Source: Methanosarcinales archaeon
GTDB lineage: Archaea > Halobacteriota > Methanosarcinia > Methanosarcinales > Methanogasteraceae
Direction of reading: 5' to 3'
Assembly: GCA_012961645.1 (NCBI GenBank)
Contig: DTYY01000143.1
Coordinates: 1 to 7,892, forward strand
Length of the DNA: 7,892 bases
The notes below the pieces were generated by a model, which saw only the letters and a program-made list of their open reading frames with translations, ran no database searches and had not been told where the DNA came from. The first letter of the stretch is position 1, and every line of letters starts with the position of its first letter. Below are positions 6,135 to 7,892 of the stretch, piece by piece. The position numbers and the translations under genes are program-made.

Positions 6135-7283
6135 TTACGGATACACAAAGATTTTATCCTGCATCTCCGTGCCCTGGAACCGCCTCAGATATTCCTGGTG
6201 TATGCCGGCAGGATCGAGATCTGCAAAAAGATCAGGGTATATCCACTGCGCCATATACACAACGCCGATGATGTATCTGGGTCCTGTATATATGTCTGCC
6301 ATGAGCAGATGAATCTGCCCGTTCTCGATTGCATCCATAACATCCCAGCCAGGGCGTTTTATTATGCCGTTTAATATCGTTTCTGGTTCATCCGGATCGT
6401 CATAACTCCTGGACACCGCCTTGATCACGACATCTGGATTCTGTGCGATCACCCACTCAGGATCCACCTTCGGATACTCGCCTATCAGGTCACCTGCAAT
6501 GTTCCTACCGCCAGCCATCATGCACATCTGGTGTCCGCCAGAACCGATGGACACGGTTTTGAAGTCGGAATAGCATTCGATGTAGACACTTTTCTCTTCA
6601 TGAAGGGTGCTGACACGCCCGCCGACCAGATCCATGTAATGCTGATAGAAATCGGCGAGTTCTTGCGCTTTCTCTTCTCGTTCTAAAAGAACTCCGAGTT
6701 TCTGCACATCACTGGTCATGGTTTCTGGCGTGTAGAAGTTGAGCCTGACCACTGTAATGTCTGTTTCGCCTATTTTATCCTCGAGTTTGTCCTTTCCGGG
6801 CCATTTGCTGTATGCAAGCACGATATCTGGATCAAGTGCGAGGATCATCTCGCAGTCAGGGTTGTTCCACTTCCCGACGGTTTTGGTGTCTGCAAATTCG
6901 TAAAAGAAGTCGTCCTCCGCGATTCCTGTACCAACTCCCACCACATCGTTTGTCGCTCCAAGCGATCGTATGACTTCTGCACCGTCGCTGGTGAGCGGCA
7001 CGATGCGCCGTACCGGCTCGTAGATTGTTATCTCTTCGCCGCTTGAACCTGCAATCGTCCGCGGATAGTATGCATGGATGTGGGATGCTGCTCTCAGATT
7101 AGCCAGCTCGATATGTGAAGAGAGGGCAGGAGAGGCATCGGGATGATCGAGAATCAGATCTGATAGTTCTTTCTCTGAAACGATTCTATCTCCATCAAGA
7201 TCCCCTGTGATCGCAGCACACGCAGGAGTTGATGATATCATGCCGAACGTCAGCATCAGAAAGGCGAAAAACTTTGGTTCCAT
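6135..7283 (-). CDS. Dockerin-like EF-hand + Peripla_BP_2 substrate-binding protein (paralog 1 of 4)
   Basis: A 382-residue exported protein, first of the four paralogs in transcription order. A signal peptide (1-23, ending A-C-A) is followed by an EF-hand loop at 28-39 (D28, D30, D32, I34, S36, E39) and the L-R-A-A-S-H-I...Y-P-R-T-I linker (63-77). The class III binding domain spans about 80-372, with R-R-I-V-P-L, D-P-D-I-V-L-A-Y, G-S-G-G-H-Q-M-C-M-M-A-G-G-R-N (247-261), D-P-E-W-V-I-A-Q-N-P-D-V-V-I-K (274-288) and Q-W-I-Y-P (346-350). It ends at I-F-V-Y-P, the shared tail of this set without further residues. The ATG lies 9 nt after the PGF-CTERM gene, and its GGAGGT ribosome binding site is built from the last codons of that gene. 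The ligand is unknown; the fold's known ligands include ferric siderophores, heme and cobalamin. Confidence 0.87.
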   Translation of the reverse strand: MEPKFFAFLMLTFGMISSTPACAAITGDLDGDRIVSEKELSDLILDHPDASPALSSHIELANLRAASHIHAYYPRTIAGSSGEEITIYEPVRRIVPLTSDGAEVIRSLGATNDVVGVGTGIAEDDFFYEFADTKTVGKWNNPDCEMILALDPDIVLAYSKWPGKDKLEDKIGETDITVVRLNFYTPETMTSDVQKLGVLLEREEKAQELADFYQHYMDLVGGRVSTLHEEKSVYIECYSDFKTVSIGSGGHQMCMMAGGRNIAGDLIGEYPKVDPEWVIAQNPDVVIKAVSRSYDDPDEPETILNGIIKRPGWDVMDAIENGQIHLLMADIYTGPRYIIGVVYMAQWIYPDLFADLDPAGIHQEYLRRFQGTEMQDKIFVYP

Positions 7284-7292
7284 CGAAAAGAC

Positions 7293-7802
7293 CTACCTCC
7301 GCTTGCAGAGGTATGCTGCAACCATCATAGCGATCAGCACCCAGGTCCCAAATCCGGGCGTGTCTGGTTGCTCAGCTTCCACGGTTGTTGTCTGGTGTCT
7401 CATAGCCGGCGGCGCAGCACCGCCGCCAACAGCGCCCTCGGAATCGCTCAGCAGATCGATCCATATTCCTGTGATCTCTGGAGTACCAGAGGTTGGGGAA
7501 CTGACGCGATACGTGACCTGGGTCTCGTTGATCACCGCGAATGAAAGTTTCTGCCCCGAGACTCTGACCTTGTTTTCAGGGTGTGTTGTGCTAACGAACG
7601 TCAGATCACTGGCGAGCGTTTCTGTGATGCCGCAGATCGTGATATTATCGAGGGTCAGCGTCACATCAAACTCACCTGATGCAACCTTTGAGATCGTACG
7701 GTCAACACCAGTAACGCAAGCGTCGACGGCAAAGCCGTTATCGCACAGACCCGGTGCTGAAAACACGATCATTGCAAGCAATGCTGCTACATAGATTTTC
7801 AT
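7293..7802 (-). CDS. Small exported beta-sandwich protein with PGF-CTERM sorting signal
   Basis: A 169-residue protein. It has a signal peptide (about 1-20), a single beta-rich domain (about 24-118) with alternating hydrophobic strands such as F-D-V-T-L-T-L (45-51) and T-Q-V-T-Y-R-V (94-100), a low-complexity linker rich in G, A, P and T (123-148), and then P-G-F at 149-151, a short membrane segment and K-R-R at the end. This tripartite tail is the PGF-CTERM signal, which archaeosortase A is known to process, leaving the protein anchored at the archaeal surface. The domain resembles the short beta-sandwich modules (cohesin-like or DUF11-like) of archaeal surface proteins; I cannot tell which. 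It is placed directly before four EF-hand binding proteins, so it may be their surface receptor or scaffold, which is inference. The start at 7802 is chosen for its GAGGT site and signal peptide; an ATG at 7826 would overlap the upstream gene and add eight non-signal residues. Confidence 0.8.
   Translation of the reverse strand: MKIYVAALLAMIVFSAPGLCDNGFAVDACVTGVDRTISKVASGEFDVTLTLDNITICGITETLASDLTFVSTTHPENKVRVSGQKLSFAVINETQVTYRVSSPTSGTPEITGIWIDLLSDSEGAVGGGAAPPAMRHQTTTVEAEQPDTPGFGTWVLIAMMVAAYLCKRR
7295..7300 (-). promoter_or_regulatory. Shine-Dalgarno of the first binding protein, inside the upstream coding sequence
   Basis: The minus strand reads GGAGGT across the last codons (part of Arg-Arg and the TAG stop) of the PGF-CTERM gene, 11 nt before the ATG at 7283. 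The basic C-terminus of the sorting tail therefore also encodes the ribosome binding site, which suggests coupled translation. Confidence 0.65.
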
Positions 7803-7808
7803 TTGTTT

Positions 7809-7813
7809 ACCTC
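7809..7813 (-). promoter_or_regulatory. Shine-Dalgarno deciding the start of the PGF-CTERM gene
   Basis: GAGGT on the minus strand, 6 nt before the ATG at 7802, supports that start over the ATG at 7826. The site lies between the upstream stop (7818-7816) and the new start. Confidence 0.65.
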
Positions 7814-7815
7814 TA

Positions 7816-7892
7816 TCAATTACCATACAATATTTCCGTCAGATATTCGATATCGCTCATATCCTGGTCATACCACCTGCTCCGGATCGTTA
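7816..7892 (-). CDS. 3' end of an unidentified upstream gene (partial)
   Basis: One minus-strand frame is open from the window edge to a TGA at 7818-7816 and reads 24 residues ending Y-L-T-E-I-L-Y-G-N; the other two frames close within about 40 nt. The stop lies 13 nt before the ATG of the PGF-CTERM gene, as expected for the preceding gene of the same operon. The residue mix (acidic, aromatic, helical) looks like the C-terminus of a soluble protein. It lacks the F-V-Y-P ending of the binding-protein paralogs. I do not recognise the family. Confidence 0.5.
   Translation of the reverse strand, partial: TIRSRWYDQDMSDIEYLTEILYGN

Larger units (their letters stand above)
2546..7283 (-). repeat. 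Tandem array of four paralogous binding-protein genes
   Basis: Four copies of a roughly 1.2-kb gene unit lie head to tail. The copies are clearly related in protein sequence, and short DNA blocks remain conserved, for example the block encoding the A-A-H-I...Y-P-R-T-I linker near 3511-3560, 4698-4747, 5909-5958 and 7052-7101. The spacing of these blocks (1187, 1211 and 1143 nt) follows the gene unit. This points to repeated tandem duplication followed by divergence. Confidence 0.85.

Noticed and set aside
5931..6374. Plus-strand ORF of 147 codons
   Set aside because: It is antisense across the junction of paralogs 1 and 2 and has no recognisable domain.
4857..7225. Lipobox cysteines near the signal peptide ends of paralogs 1-3
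   Set aside because: The cysteines sit in contexts such as S-T-A-C and T-P-A-C, without the usual Leu/Val/Ile three places before, and paralog 4 has none. An A-x-A type cleavage fits all but the last, which has T-Q-A.
7207..7794. Plus-strand ORF of 195 codons
   Set aside because: It lies antisense to the PGF-CTERM gene and the start of paralog 1, both of which have clear domains, signal peptides and ribosome binding sites. Its translation shows no recognisable domain.
7803..7826. Longer start (ATG at 7826) for the PGF-CTERM gene
   Set aside because: It would overlap the upstream stop, place charged residues before the signal peptide and ignore the GAGGT site in front of the ATG at 7802.
1..7892. 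CRISPR array, tRNA/rRNA, insertion sequence or prophage genes
   Set aside because: No short regularly spaced repeats, tRNA-like cloverleaf, rRNA block, transposase or integrase frame was seen. The only repeats are the paralogous gene copies.

Overview
The window looks archaeal, most likely from a methanogen or methane/alkane-oxidising relative in the Halobacteriota (Methanosarcinales, Methanophagales or Archaeoglobus-type lineages). The grounds are a clean archaeal BRE/TATA promoter, GGAGG-type ribosome binding sites, a PGF-CTERM sorting tail (archaeosortase substrate), a DUF3344/CARDB surface protein, and several binding proteins that begin with a dockerin-like EF-hand. The lineage is an inference. 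Every gene I can support lies on the minus strand, so transcription runs from right to left.

In transcription order: (1) 7892-7816, the last codons of an unidentified gene. (2) 7802-7293, a small exported beta-sandwich protein with a PGF-CTERM tail, so probably anchored at the cell surface. (3) 7283-2546, four consecutive paralogs (about 1.2 kb each) of class III periplasmic binding proteins (Peripla_BP_2; BtuF/FepB/FhuD-like, for Fe3+-chelates, cobalamin or heme-like ligands). Each has a signal peptide and one dockerin-like EF-hand before the ligand-binding domain. (4) 2546-1575, a polytopic membrane protein with two 'Gate' (nucleoside-recognition) halves, the module also found in FeoB. These genes overlap or abut by a few bases and look like one co-transcribed, translationally coupled operon whose promoter lies outside the window. 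(5) A 182-bp intergenic region with a strong BRE/TATA and a small inverted repeat. (6) 1392-1, the start of a DUF3344 + CARDB secreted surface protein, which continues past the window.

The operon suggests surface capture and uptake of a metal chelate or tetrapyrrole-like compound, with four binding proteins of probably different specificity. No ABC permease or ATPase is present in the window, and the only membrane-transport-like gene is the Gate protein. The most interesting proposal is that the EF-hand domains hold the binding proteins at the cell surface, perhaps by docking to the adjacent PGF-CTERM beta-sandwich protein in a cohesin-dockerin-like manner, and that the Gate protein is the linked membrane component. 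This is inference and needs structural and genomic checks.
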